64,000 bases of DNA from Kingdonia uniflora. Taxonomy: Eukaryota; Streptophyta; Magnoliopsida; Ranunculales; Circaeasteraceae. The stretch lies in the NCBI GenBank assembly GCA_014058105.1, contig JACGCM010002156.1:310001-374000 (forward strand). The letters run 5' to 3'. Below the pieces are notes generated by a model that saw nothing but the letters and a program-made list of their open reading frames with translations, was not told the origin of the DNA and searched no databases. A program made the position numbers and the translations under genes. Positions 10,545 to 22,014 of the stretch are shown here, one piece after another (the first letter of the stretch is position 1; every line of letters starts with the position of its first letter).

Positions 10545-12822
10545 TGTCACGTCCCAAAATCTGCCTTCTGATAAAAATCACAAAGCAAATTCTAACGCAT
10601 AACAAGTCGAGCATCCCACGGATGAAACCCCATAGATGTATTATATTTTTAAAGAAATTACTACATCTACTTACTAACCAAACGCAGCAGAAAATAACTC
10701 AATTATATTAAAATGAATAAAATTCTCAACTAACTCTAAAAACGAGAATAAGACTACGACAATTAATTATGAAATAAATATCATAAATACCCTACGACAG
10801 CTCAGCGATCCAATAGAACTCCAAAGAATCTCCAAAATGATCAACCAAGCCTCACTAAGCAAAATCCTACTGTGCCCGACCTCCTGTAAAAAAATATAGC
10901 GTACGTCAGCAAGCACAATTATTACTGGCCACTGAACATGACAGACCGATATAATACAGAAGTACTAGTGTGATATAATATCCTATAAATATATGTAAAT
11001 GATGCAATACTTTGAGGAAATGAGGTTCAATTATTAATATTGTCTTTAAGCGTCAGCACCAACCGGTATTATAAAGTAGTTATAGTGTGTTATTAGATGT
11101 GGGGGATAACTAACAAACGATGTACAGAGGGTCACTTTTAATTTAGTGGGACCACACTCTTGCACCCTTCTGTCCTTAACAGAAGCGTATCCCTTATTGA
11201 CGAGTCAGGGATTGGCAGATTCCTTTTTATTGGGCCAGGAATTAGCAGGGAAATCACCGGATCAAGGTGGTCAAAGAGTTTTAACCTACAACTCTAAAGC
11301 CTGATTTATTTTCACTTTTAGGGATCTAGGCCCACAGGAAGTATTCGCAAAGAATATCAAAGCCGATATGTAACTGGGGAAGAGTTTTAGGGGCTTGCTA
11401 CCCTAGAACACTGATAAAACATCACCGAATCTTTTGTTTAGGGAATCGAAACCCAAGGACCCTGACATCATACCTTTACTGTGTACACGACTTTAAGTTA
11501 TCTTATGCATAAATGATTTAAGAGACTGACATTCAATCAAAATAACCTATATGTCCTCGCTCTATAGGCAACAAGACTATATCATATGATTGGCGATCTT
11601 ATGCTCAACGACCTTTCTACCCTCACAATTATTGGAGTGAGGACTCTGTCGATGATACTATACTATCAGACTATCAATGATCTTTCTACCTCAATTTAAT
11701 AAAGGTTATATCACTTGAAGTCCTATAATCGTAGCTAAGTTAAGCCATGAAATGTTAAGTGACGAGTCAATTTAATATGTATATAAATGGAATGTCACCT
11801 TACTTACCATGATGTATTAATAGTACAATGATCCTCTCTTATAGTAGTTTCCGGTAAAATACTTACTAACATAACTATAACTGCACAACAACCCCCAAAA
11901 AGGTGCACATATTAGTCATATGATTGAAACTAATATCATCTCACGGTAGACATTTATTTATAATCCAGTAATCGCTAAACATGCACTTCTATCAACTGAT
12001 TAACGGTCCGATCAGTATATTAATCCTAGTACCAAGTATGTTCCTTCTGGTTAATCATTGATATGCAACTATAAAGGTTTGGGATATACTTGTGATTTAC
12101 AATTTAATAGAGGTGCCTTTAGTTTATAAAAAGGTATACCAATACAAACCAACAGTAACCATCCAAAACATGATTTGCCTCCGTTAATGATACTATAAAA
12201 ACATAGTCTACAATCTGTATTACTAACCTAAGATTTTCTCATGTCCTTACTATATACAATTGTACAAGAACATCTAATCTATTATGATCAAGATCATTCC
12301 TAACAATGATAAACAATTGCTAATAAATTGGCTACGGTTAATATGATAAACACCAATCAGTACCTCCTAACTACAACCAAGAATTCATGTTTATAAAGCC
12401 CTACTATATAATTCACAATAATCACACAATGACCTGAAATAATAGTACTTGCCTTATCGACGAATCCAGGGTTTAGAAGAGAAGGAAATTTGTCCTCAAA
12501 GCTTCAATTTACTGTTTCTCTAAAACTCCACAATCTGATTTTTTCTGGGATAGAAATTTAAATATGGGAATCAAGCATTGTTGTTTCTGACGGCTAGCTA
12601 TGGAGTAGCATGGGAGTTGAGGGTTTTAGGGAGAAGAATAATGAGAGATTTTGGGGAGAATTTGGAGGAGGAGTTGGAGAATAATGGGAGATTTGGGGGA
12701 GAATTTGGAGAAGTTGGAGAAAATAAAAGCTATGATAACATACCAAAATGTGCAACCTAATAAACTACCACAGTTAACTAGGACAAAGTTATATAATGGA
12801 AAAAATTAAGCGGGGCGCTACA
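10545..12822. mobile_element. Solo LTR, 2.28 kb, with near-perfect 5 bp flanks
   Basis: The stretch begins TGTCACGTCCCAAAATC and ends GGGGCGCTACA, so it starts with TG and ends with CA as LTRs do. The five bases before it (CTGGC, 10540-10544) and after it (CTGAC, 12823-12827) match at four of five positions, consistent with an aged target duplication. No gag or pol remains are seen inside, and short open frames (for example around 12578-12760) look random. A solo LTR made by recombination between two LTRs is the simplest reading; a non-autonomous LTR element is the alternative. Such end sequences are common in plant Gypsy LTRs. Orientation is not certain. Confidence 0.75.
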
Positions 12823-13370
12823 CTGACAAAGCTAATATACATTATCAATGGCATTAGACTTATTACCAAAACAACAGACATTGTTGAGAATCACAAAAAA
12901 TAGACTCGAGCATTGAAAAACTGTTTGTTACTAACGCTGCAAGTAATAATAAATCCCAACTTGTGCTTCTTTCTCTACTTTTATCTGATGGTTGCATCTT
13001 TGTAATTAGTTCGTAAAGACCATGGAAAGAGAGCACGACACAGCCTTGCTAAGTTGCTTGACATATTCAATGAAAATTCTAATGATAGACCAAATTATGT
13101 CCCATGAAATTGAAAAATTTAGTATCTCTATCAGAGTGTAAACCTTTTCGAAATCCGAAAGAAAAATAGCGTATCACAACTGAACATGAACATTTCACGA
13201 AAATTATATTGCAATGTTGTGACTAACCAATTCATTCAAGCTTGCAAAATAAATTACATAGAAAATTCAACGCATTGTATGAAACAATGAAAAATCGATG
13301 TTAATAAGAAAAAGAAAATGCTCCAAACAAACACGTCACCTTCCCAATCACTTGGTGGTTCAATGTAAGA
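12823..13370. other. Spacer with no recognised feature
   Basis: AT-rich sequence between the solo LTR and the next element. Nothing in it resembles a coding exon, RNA gene or terminal repeat. Confidence 0.4.
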
Positions 13371-13657
13371 GCATCCCTAGTAGTGAGTGTGGGCTTGGGT
13401 GTGGGTTTTGACACCCTCGCCCACCAAACCCACAACACAAACTCAACCTCTCCCAGAAGCCAGTGTGAGTTTGCCAACGTGGCTTTTTTTTAAAGTTAGA
13501 GGAGATTAAAATAGCGCGTTGGGTTCTAAATACCGCCGCAATATCTGTAAGTAAAACTCATAAGTGAGTTCGACTATTCTCTTGTTTTTTACATCTACCT
13601 CTCTCTCAAAAATCCCTTGGTAAAAAAAACTTTAATTCCAACAAAATTAAAATGTAA

Positions 13658-15830
13658 ATGCCAGAGGGAGACCCACACCCCAGTACTCTGTCTGTGTTTA
13701 GAGGAACAAGAGATCCTGAACGTTCCGTAACTCACTCGAGGTCCGGAAGGAAGAAAAAGCGGGTGGAATTTGAAGATGTTCAACCCCAAGATATACCAAA
13801 CCCAACCAAAGATAACTTCCTGCGGAGGTGTATTACCCAACTCCCAGACAGAGTCGCTCACATCTATTTCACGGGAAAGGAACTCACGGTAAGTTTAAGT
13901 GTAATTGTGAAATTGTTTTTTCCATATATCAAGTGTTTGACAAAATGCCTCAATGAATATAATCGGGATTCGATGCGTGTGCACGGCACATTCACTACGG
14001 TGTTCAAAGTATGGAAGGATATTGCCACACTTCCAGCTGTAAAGGACGACGTGATAAATATTTTTGGGCAATTTATGGATATACGCTTGGGAAATTCGGA
14101 TAATCGGCTAATTTAGGCGCTTATAGAGCGTTGGTGGCCGACCACACACATGTTTTTGTTCCCTTGTGCGGAGATAGTGGTCACTTCCCTCAATTTTACA
14201 ATGCTGACATCATTGTCCATAGGTCGATATCCAACACAGGTGCCATATGATGACACATGGTCTATTTTATCCAATGCGAGGCAATTGCTCCCCAACATTG
14301 ACTCTAGCCATATAAAGAGTGGGAACGTCAGCATTACACATTTGAGGACGTACTTGACCGTGGAAGCTGATCAGGAGGATGATATTACTATTGCTCGTGC
14401 TTTTATCTTTTTCATGATGGGACATTTGTGGTTCCAAACGGTCAACGACACCGTCCCGTTTGGATATCTCACGGCCGTGAATGATTTGGACTCGGCTGCC
14501 CAATATGACTGGGGTTCTGCTATTCTTGCTTCCCTGTACCATAGTTTGGATACCGCAGTCACGACCGGGAGTGCCATCATTGGATTTGTGCAACTTCTTC
14601 CGGTACACTAACACTTTTTCCATTTAAAAATCAAATATCTTCCAAAATGTAGTATTGGTTCTAATTTTTTTGTTTGTTATTCTAATATGCAGTATTGGTT
14701 CTACGAGTATTCTGGGGTTGGTCACCCTATAGTCAAGGAATAGGTAAAGTATCCGGCCTATCTGTGCCTCAGAGCATGGGAGAGGGGGAACAGGAGGAAA
14801 ACAAATGACCAGGTGGCCAATTTGTTTATTATATGCAGATACCATATTGATCACCGCACTGTTGAGACTATCACATGGGAACCTTGGTTCGATTCTACAG
14901 TATCTGAGACAGAGGATGTACTAAATGCAAAACTCCTATCCCGTAAAAGGATACCACTTCAAGTACCAAACGGAAACTGCGAATATTACTTGGGGGATAG
15001 ATGTTGGAGGCAGGTGACTGGCGAGGTGCGTATTCCTTTGGATCCTCCGCTTAGCATATCGCCATTTATTAGTCCAGCGGCTTTACATGAGATGAGGCAG
15101 GCCGGGTTTGTTGACTGTGAGCAGTTTGTGGTAGGGGAGGTGCAAGAGACTTACGCCTCCTACTGGGCTGAACAAATTTTGGAGGTAGGCCACATGTTGA
15201 CAAATTCCCAGAGGATGGGAAATCTAGATTTGTTCGGACCGAGTGCACTCAGAGTTGGTATTATACCCGTGGTGGTTATGTCAGCGTCGGTTTATAGCTT
15301 ATCCCAGGACTTTAGTTTTTATGGCGAGGCGAAGGGGCCAGACCTGGGGTGGCACATAGAGTGGACAGGGCGGCGTGAGAGGCTCCCCATTGCCCGCTTG
15401 AGATACCCGCCACCCATATCTTTATCCTACGGTGCAGAGGAACTGTGGCACCTGACCCATAGTATGCGGTGACTCGTCCTTGCAGAGTTTGCGCGGGACG
15501 CACAGAGGATCCAGGAGGTAGAGGAAGAGCTTTCTATTGCCCGCAGGCAAATTGACAGTATAGATCATCAGCTATATGCCTATGTAAGTAATTTATTTAT
15601 ATATTTATTGCGCTGTTTTTTCTTAATGTCATATTTATTTTATCAAAAATATTTATAAAGTTTTTTTGTCCCGTTCAGGACCTACAGCTGAGGAGGGGGC
15701 GTGACGTACGAGTGGCGTCGCTACCACCTGGAGGAGGCACAAGGACGAGGCAACGTAGATCTGGTCCGTAAACCAGGGGAGGCAGTACTAGCCGTAGGGG
15801 GCGGGGTACTGGAGATGATTTTAAGTAGAT
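13658..15830 (+). pseudogene. Plant mobile domain (MAIN-like) protein with two nonsense codons
   Basis: Likely exons run from MPEGDPHPSTLSVFRG (13658) to 13888, then about 13938-14610, about 14693-15580, and a short end from about 15679. The core shows the PMD pattern: ALIERWWPTTHMFLFPCAEI, then VTSLNFTMLTSLSIGRYP, a long AFIFFMMGHLWFQT segment, and YDWGSAILASLYHSLD. The C-terminal part ends with WHIEWTGRRERLPIARL and a short coiled coil (EFARDAQRIQEVEEELSIAR). In-frame TAG codons lie at 14114-14116 (where Gln is expected) and 14741-14743 (where Glu is expected). PMD proteins occur both as host silencing and meristem factors and as passengers of transposons; the surroundings favour the passenger type. 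Confidence 0.75.
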
Positions 15831-16410
15831 ATAAGTATTTCTTATATTGTTTTAAACGATGTAGAAGCTGTGTTTTGATTATGTAGATGATTCTGAGTAG
15901 ACGATATATTAGCAGACGACGTTTTGGATGTTTTTAATGTTCATTAGCTATTATTATCTAAAGTTGAAATTGACTGAAGTTTTTGTTGAAATTGACTATT
16001 TGTCTGTTCGAATAAATTTGAACTGAGGTGTTTTATATTTTTACAGACTATTTCGTGATGTTTTTAAGTTTTTGGTAGAGTTTTTTTAATGTCTAATCGA
16101 ACAGACTATTTGTCTGTTCGAATAAATTTTAATAATTTTGCACAATTTGGCACTGAGCAGTTTTATTCGAATAGAACCTAATTCTATTTGAGCAAAATTG
16201 TCAATGAGGAATACAAACATAGATTTGGCAGTGAAATGAACACCGCGCGGTAAAAGGAACACTACGCGGTGTTCTTTTCACCGTCAAATCTAGGGTAAAA
16301 GACCCACAGCTTCTTCCCCTTTTACATTTCTAACATTTTTACACCTCTCTTCCATTGGAAACACATCTACCTTCTGGTATTATACCCTTATTTCAACTCC
16401 ATAGCCTCAA
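15831..16410. other. Spacer between PMD gene and transposase, with short repeats
   Basis: Non-coding. The word TTTGTCTGTTCGAATAAATT occurs twice (about 15999 and 16108), and an inverted repeat lies at 16227-16283. The CT-rich run just before 16411 looks like the leader of the transposase gene. Confidence 0.5.
16227..16283. repeat. Imperfect inverted repeat (hairpin)
   Basis: GTGAAATGAACACCGCG on the left pairs with CGCGGTGTTCTTTTCAC on the right, around a loop containing GGTAAAAGGAACACT. It lies about 130 bp before the transposase start. It may be a remnant terminus or a regulatory hairpin; nothing else supports a function. Confidence 0.6.
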
Positions 16411-17730
16411 ATGTCTTCTTCGTCATCTGATTCATCCATACCCAATCCTCCAGGTTTATCGTCGTCGTACTCCGATGACGATCTTATATATAATTGTGCG
16501 GCAGAAATTTGCGTTCTGCACCAAGCTGCAGTAAACATAGTAGTTGAGGATGCAACTTTGAGTTATCACGGGAGTGTCATGGGCCGTAAGGATAAGAGAA
16601 AGAAGCGAGATCACCCATTGAGGCATTACAATATTATACGAGACTACTTCGAGCCGAATTGCACATATGAGCCATGGGAATTTCGGTGACGTTTTCATAT
16701 GAGTAGAGACATGTTTATACGTCTATTTGATGCAGTCGTTGCACATGATCATTATTTTGTCCAGAAACCCAATAACGCTGGTACTATGGGGTTATCACCG
16801 TACCAAAAGATAGTCGCAGCACTACGTTTCCTAAGCTACAGTGTTGCGGCAGATCTTTTTGGCGAATATATCCGAATAGGAGAAAGCACAACCTTGTTAT
16901 GTGTGAAAAGGTTTTGTGCTGCAGTTAAACAAATTTTTGGCGTGGAATCTCTTCGAGCACCAAACGCGGCCGACATCGAAAAGTTAAAAGCGATCGGAGA
17001 GGTCCCAGGGATTTTTTGGCATGTTAGGAAGCCTTGATTGCATGTATTGGATATAGAAAAATTGTCCCAAAGCTTGGCACGGTCAATTTACTAGTCATTA
17101 CCCCAAGGCGACACTGATTCTTGAAGCGGTAGCTTCACACGACCTTTGGATTTGGCATGTTTTTTTTGGGTTACCAGGGTCTAACAATAATATCAATGTC
17201 ATGCAACAATCACATCTTTTTACCGACCTGGCCGATGGTATCGCCTCGCCTTGCAATTATACAATTGCCATATACCTCAAATAGGGAACACTTGTCCAAA
17301 CCATATCCAATCCGGTTACAGCGAAACAAAAATTCTTTGCTCAGCAATAAGAAAGTTGCTGAAAAGACGTAGAACGGACGTTTGGGATTTTACAATCTCG
17401 GTTCAATATTGTAAAAAATCTGATGAAATTGTGGGACCCCCAAGTTTTGAGCAATGTCATGAAGGCGTGCGTGATAATGCACAATATGATCGTCGAAGAG
17501 GAACGAGGTGCATTCCCATCATACTTAGACTACGATCCGGCCGAGCCCTCAACTATCAAAGGCGAACGGTTCGATATTGTACGCGAACAAGGAACAATAT
17601 AATCTTCTATATCGAAAATGAACCGGATTCAAAGTCGAGAACTTCACTTTGATCTAAAGGATGATCTAATCGAGCATTTATGGGCCGTGAAAGGGAAATT
17701 TTCAAACCTAGTACTCTATTTCTTGTATTA
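16411..17730 (+). pseudogene. Plant_tran (Harbinger-type) transposase, broken
   Basis: Starts MSSSSSDSSIPNPPGLSSS and keeps the family N-terminal half: MGRKDKRKKRDHPLRHYNII, HMSRDMFIRLFDAVVAHDHY, TMGLSPYQKIVAALRFLSYS. It breaks at 16687 (TGA), near 17030 and again near 17150-17350. After these, the proper frame can be followed in pieces: ASHDLWIWH (about 17137), YPPWSTFVQT (after 17240), DVERTFGILQSRF with the catalytic Glu (about 17375), LWDPQVLSNVMKACV, and a final DDLIEHLWAVKG near 17660. Similar in layout to the transposase at 7840-9213 but clearly a different copy. Not functional. Confidence 0.8.
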
Positions 17731-17999
17731 TCTGAGTGTTATTCATATTATTTAATGCTTATTGTCGTACAAGTTTATTAAACAAGTTTTTGATATTGCA
17801 TTAATCTTGTATTTGTTTTAACCCAATATTATCGGAAATAAACATTTTGAAAACAAGATTGCATTCTTCAATAGCAAAGTACATTATTCAGACGATTACA
17901 TTATTGGAAGGTAAACTACATTCTTGGAAATAAAACTCAAATATATAGCAAAGTTAAATTACATTTCATCACCACTTCAAGTACCTGGTTCGCCCCTAT

Positions 18000-18838
18000 T
18001 GGCCAGATGTTTCATTATCTCAGCTTGCCTTTGTAGATAGTATTGCAATTGATGTCCAGAAAGAGTACTCAAGTATTTCTCCAAGATTTTGTTATCTTCC
18101 TTTGCTTACTCCAAATCCATTTTGGCTTGCCAGTATTGTATTGCTTATGTTCTTTTTCTTTCCATTTCTTCTTTTGCTTACATCTTCTCCAACCGTAGTT
18201 CATCCAGCAGAGCATGGATACCGCTACCAGATGCATTAACACCCTCCATTGCCTTTTGTGATGCAATGTTCTTTCTGTGGAGTTTTTGGCCGATGGGCCT
18301 GCTTCCACCCTCATACAACGAACCATTTAAGTCAAAATTTGGGTCCGCGGCTTGAGGTGTAGGTGGGCCGTCGGGGTCCTCCGATAGATTGTTTGATCCG
18401 ACAGATTTCCCCGGAGAAGAATAGTCTGATGTTCTCCTAGCCACATTTCTTGGTATATTCACCGCAAGTTCAACCCATCAACCCTTAGGTTGGCCCATCG
18501 CGGTTCCCGGGCCAAAATCTTATACGCTTCACGGTGTTTGAAGTCATTGCCGCCATTCAAGCCTTTATAGATTTTGTGTGGATCGTTTTCCTATAATTCG
18601 CAAAATTACCCAATACAAATAAATAACGTGTATATCCGCGATAAATAATTGAAATGGAGTTAAATAAAACTATAACGTACCCGATCTTCTTCTGCTTTTC
18701 CGCTACTATTCCTAAATCGTTCTTGAGCAACTATCCCCTTGCACGCCACACATTGTGTATTAAGGACATACCACTGAGATTTGGTCGACACACATGATCG
18801 TCGTGTGGGGCACTCGGGGTCTCTGTTAAAGGAAATGT
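18000..18838 (-). pseudogene. NAM-associated-domain ORF1 fragment
   Basis: Minus strand. An upstream piece (about 18830 to 18685) reads TKSQWYVLNTQCVACKGIV and ends near AEEDR at a possible splice donor. After an intron, the stretch from about 18600 downward gives YKGLNGGNDFKHREAYKILA and then RRTSDYSSPGKSVGSNNLSE, the Ser-rich linker before the basic C-terminus (GGSRPIGQKLHRK at about 18290). This order is that of No-apical-meristem-associated transposon proteins. The 5' part is missing, cut at the border with Copia sequence near 18838. It ends near ANRGEPGT at about 17985. Confidence 0.7.
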
Positions 18839-19570
18839 TAACCTTTTGATAGGATAATTATAAAAATAGTATTATTATTATTTTATCATCATGCTGACGT
18901 CATCGGCCAAAAAAATGTCGTTTTTGGCTGTGAAACTTCCTAGTTTCAAAGTTTTATTTTCGGCAATTGGGACATCTCCATGAGACGTGTCATATACCGT
19001 TGGAAAGCTCTTGGAATAAGCTTTCCAACTGAAGTAGTCTCGTCTCTATCCGATGTCCACATAGAAAGATATACAAGTTTGAATATAGCCATAGGGTAAA
19101 AATCGCCAAAATCCCTAATTTTTAATCCGAAAAAAAATAGGAAAAATATGTTTTTGAACCACCATATAGTATAGATCTGAAAGAGATCGAATATGTATTC
19201 AAAAAATTGGAAAATACTTCTTCTCTTGATCGCTTAGTTTCCCTAAAAACTCTTATTATAAAGTAATTGTCTGCTCTCCTCGTTCCTAGAGCTTGGGTGC
19301 TGATAACGTGTTGAGATACAATCGATATAGAGCAAGTGCATAATCCTATATCATATGAACAAAAAATAGAGAAAAGAGAGATTTCTTATTGATTCATCAT
19401 TGTGTTCTCATACAGATATATATATATAAAGATAACCCTACAACAAAAGTTACCTAACCTACTCAAACTCTCCCCATAACCCTATCGGGCTTATGGGCTT
19501 GTTAGAAGTCCTAATAGGACACCCCAACTCTGTTGGGTTCCTAGCTTGGGCTTGGACCCAACTCCTAACA
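18839..19570 (-). mobile_element. Copia-type LTR and leader fragment
   Basis: Read on the minus strand, 19570 begins TGTTAGGAGTTGGG and continues through a leader with AATCAATAAGAAATC to CAACACGTTATCAGCAC near 19300, an arrangement seen at the LTR/leader border of many plant Copia elements. The region 18839-19300 would be the untranslated leader (it includes a TTGGAAAGCT direct/inverted pair near 19000). No gag or pol follows; the element was truncated where it meets the composite element. Confidence 0.5.
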
Positions 19571-19883
19571 AATTAAGTTTAATTAAAAATATATATATCG
19601 TGTTAGGACTCGGCCTGACTTGACCAATCTGGCTTGGTTCCGGTTCGGGTTTGGGACCAGTTCGGGTCTAGGTTCAAAAATATATAACGTGATTAAACCG
19701 GTTCGAATTTGGCCCAGGACAAAACCCGAGCCAACCCGACCCGTGAATAGCCCTAATCAATACCATATATTGTATCCTCTAAAGAGGTCATAACAACCAT
19801 ATATTGGAGAAATGGAATAAGAGTATTACTAAGTATTGTGTGCAGATTTATGGGATTGATAATGTATTGTAAAGCCACCTATT
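19571..19883. other. Spacer with GGTTCGG/CCGAACC-rich tract
   Basis: The part 19600-19750 has repeated degenerate GGTTCGGGTTTGGG-like words, typical of low-complexity repeat tracts in plant spacers. No gene was recognised. Confidence 0.4.
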
Positions 19884-19886
19884 TTA

Positions 19887-20234
19887 GAGCATTTAGTGTA
19901 ATAACCCTATAGCTAAAATAAAGATGAAAAAATACTAAAAATTAAGTTTTTAGCCTCCTCAAATGGGTAGTTATTTTGGGTTTCAATACTCTCTCTCCTC
20001 AAACATTGTTGAGGAGAGAGGAAAAAAAATTAGGTAGCCACCTAGGACAACTTTATTAGGTGGAAAGCCTATTTTTAACTAAAATCTAGAAAGTGTTTGG
20101 AAAAGTTCAAACTACTCTCACACATTACCTATTAAACTTGTTATTTTGAGGAGTTTGGTTTTTGTAGGACATTCAAATCTCATATCCACGTCATACCACT
20201 AGCTAAAATTATAGGTAATCTACACTTGATGCTC
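19887..20234. mobile_element. Tourist-like MITE, 348 bp, with TTA duplications
   Basis: The left end GAGCATTTAGTGTA is matched by the right end TACACTTGATGCTC read in reverse (GAGCATCAAGTGTA). TTA flanks both sides (19884-19886 and 20235-20237), the target duplication of PIF/Harbinger elements. The interior is AT-rich and non-coding, with a TAGCTAAAAT-type word repeated in inverse order near each end. Confidence 0.85.
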
Positions 20235-20237
20235 TTA

Positions 20238-21106
20238 GCCCCTTTCATTAATTTCATAAGTTAAATATTCGTTGTAGATAAATAGCAAGTGAGCAAGGTA
20301 AAAAATTGTCTCTTACATAAAATTATATAATAGTTTCATGTATTGTTAGATGAAGTCGAAGAAAGTTTATTGTGGGAAGGGAGTTGTAGAGAATAAGGGA
20401 AAGAACAGAGAAGAGAAACTGGGAGGTAAAAGACACTAGAGATAAATAAGGAATAGAGAGATGCTCTCCCTAGTAAATATTATTACTAGCTTTGATTTTT
20501 ACAAAAATAGTCACTCTTAATTTAATAACCGTTAAATATCCATCCAATGCCAGAGAGGGTTGTCAAATCCGAACTCCTAAAATTCGGGAGTTTGAGTCGG
20601 ATTAGTAGTCTGGCAAATCGCTACTATATCTTAAACATGAAGTTTGTAAATTCGACTTCTCTCCTATATATATTAGAGGATATGTTATTAGTAACACATC
20701 TTACTTCACAAATCTAAGGATCTAAGAAGGACAAAAAGAGGAAAATATTTGCCAAATTCCAAATTACCAGGTACTCCTTCGTTTAAAATTTGATATTCAT
20801 TGTTGTTTGCATGTTACCTAGGGCTTTTATTAATGGGTTGTTTTTTCCCCGTTTGCTCTCTATTTGATTTAAATGCGTATATGTATTTTCTTGGAGAGTA
20901 TCAAAGGGATTAGGTCACCCCTTTTGTTCTGTATATAAGCTAGGCCTAGTAGCTTAATAGATTCGATTTGGTATGCTAGGCAGCCTAGGCTAATAGGTCG
21001 GAGCAAAACTCTAACTAAAATCACTTAGGTCCGTCCAAGAACTTACATATTTTATTTTACTTGATTTGTTATAGGGAGTATTTGTTACTTATCTTGCGAT
21101 TAAAAG
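20238..21106. other. Upstream region of the ERI-like exonuclease gene
   Basis: No coding sequence was recognised. A possible 5' leader exon ends at the GTACTC donor near 20770, and an acceptor (GATTAAAAG) lies directly before the start codon at 21107, which would make a leader intron of about 340 bp. This is inferred only from the splice words. Confidence 0.35.
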
Positions 21107-21898
21107 ATGGAGCAGATGATGCGGCTTCAAGAGTTTAATTACTTTGTGGTTATAGATTTTGAGGCAACGTGTGACAAGGACAAGAAGCCTAATCCACAAG
21201 AGATCATCGAGTTTCCATCAGTACTCGTGAATAGTATGAATAATCAAATAGAATCATCTTTTCATACGTATGTTCGTCCGATATTTCATCAACACCTTAC
21301 CAATTTCTGCAAAGATCTGACTGGAATACAGCAGGAACAAGTTGACAGAGGCGTCCTTCTAAGCGAAGCTCTTTTGATGCACGACAAGTGGTTAGAAGAT
21401 ATGGGTGTTAAGAAGACTAACTTTGCAGTGGTGACATGGGGGGACTGGGATTGTAGCACAATGTTGGAGTCAGAGTGTCGTTTCAAGCGGATTAGGAAAC
21501 CTGATTACTTTAATAGGTGGATAAATTTAAGAGTTCCATTCAATGAGGTATATCGTGGGGTACAGTGCAGTCTGATAGAGGCTGTCAAGCTTGCCGGTAT
21601 ACCATGGGAGGGTCGTCCACATTGTGGTTTTGATGATGCTAGGAACACTGCCCGCCTTCTTATCAGCCTCATGTCCAGGGGCCTTAGGTTTTCAATAACT
21701 AAATCAATGGTGACGCCGCAGAATTGTACAACTGCAGAGGAATGCGTGTATTGCTATTGTGGGGTGAAGAGCAGCAGATGCATGGTAAGGAAACCGGGTC
21801 CAAGGTACGGGTTTCTCTTCTTTGGATGTGGTAATTGGACTGCTACAAGAGGTGCTGTCTGCACTTACTTCGAATGGGTTTCTCCCTCATGTGCATAA
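21107..21898 (+). CDS. ERI1/ERI2-like 3'-5' exonuclease with GRF zinc finger
   Basis: Single exon, 263 aa. Residues about 10-195 form a DEDDh exonuclease: Asp and Glu in FVVIDFEATCD (motif I), the Asp in VTWGDWDCSTM (motif II), and His and Asp in GRPHCGFDDARNTARLL (motif III), so all catalytic residues are present. Residues about 215-260 form a GRF-type zinc finger (CYCG, later FLFFGCGNW, then CTYFEW). Enzymes of this family trim 3' ends of small RNAs, histone mRNA or 5.8S rRNA; a C-terminal GRF finger is the layout of the animal ERI2 type. The substrate in this plant is unknown. The start was chosen as the first ATG of the open frame; MMRL two codons later would also serve. Confidence 0.85.
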   Translation: MEQMMRLQEFNYFVVIDFEATCDKDKKPNPQEIIEFPSVLVNSMNNQIESSFHTYVRPIFHQHLTNFCKDLTGIQQEQVDRGVLLSEALLMHDKWLEDMGVKKTNFAVVTWGDWDCSTMLESECRFKRIRKPDYFNRWINLRVPFNEVYRGVQCSLIEAVKLAGIPWEGRPHCGFDDARNTARLLISLMSRGLRFSITKSMVTPQNCTTAEECVYCYCGVKSSRCMVRKPGPRYGFLFFGCGNWTATRGAVCTYFEWVSPSCA

Positions 21899-22014
21899 GG
21901 CGATGGCTGCGGGTAAAGAATGATTACCACTAGGAAACATTTGAAAGAATTTTTCGTAGTTTGTAGCAAACTGTTTCAACCTTGGAAAACAAGTATATTT
22001 CAATGAAGTTGAAG

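Larger units (their letters stand above)
13371..18838. mobile_element. Decayed composite element: PMD gene, Plant_tran transposase, NAM-associated ORF
   Basis: The left edge reads TAA then GAGCATCCCTAGTAGTGAG, a Harbinger/Tourist-like terminus. Inside are a plant mobile domain gene (13658-15830, plus), a Plant_tran transposase (16411-17730, plus) and a NAM-associated ORF (18000-18838, minus). The last two face each other as in the element at 5855-9425, which supports their belonging to one Harbinger-type element. Whether the PMD gene is part of the same unit is unproven. The right end is not visible: the NAM-associated ORF stops where Copia sequence begins near 18838. Confidence 0.5.

Noticed and set aside
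12578..12760. Open frame rich in Glu and Gly inside the solo LTR
   Set aside because: Arises from a GGAGA-rich low-complexity tract within LTR sequence; no similarity to gag.
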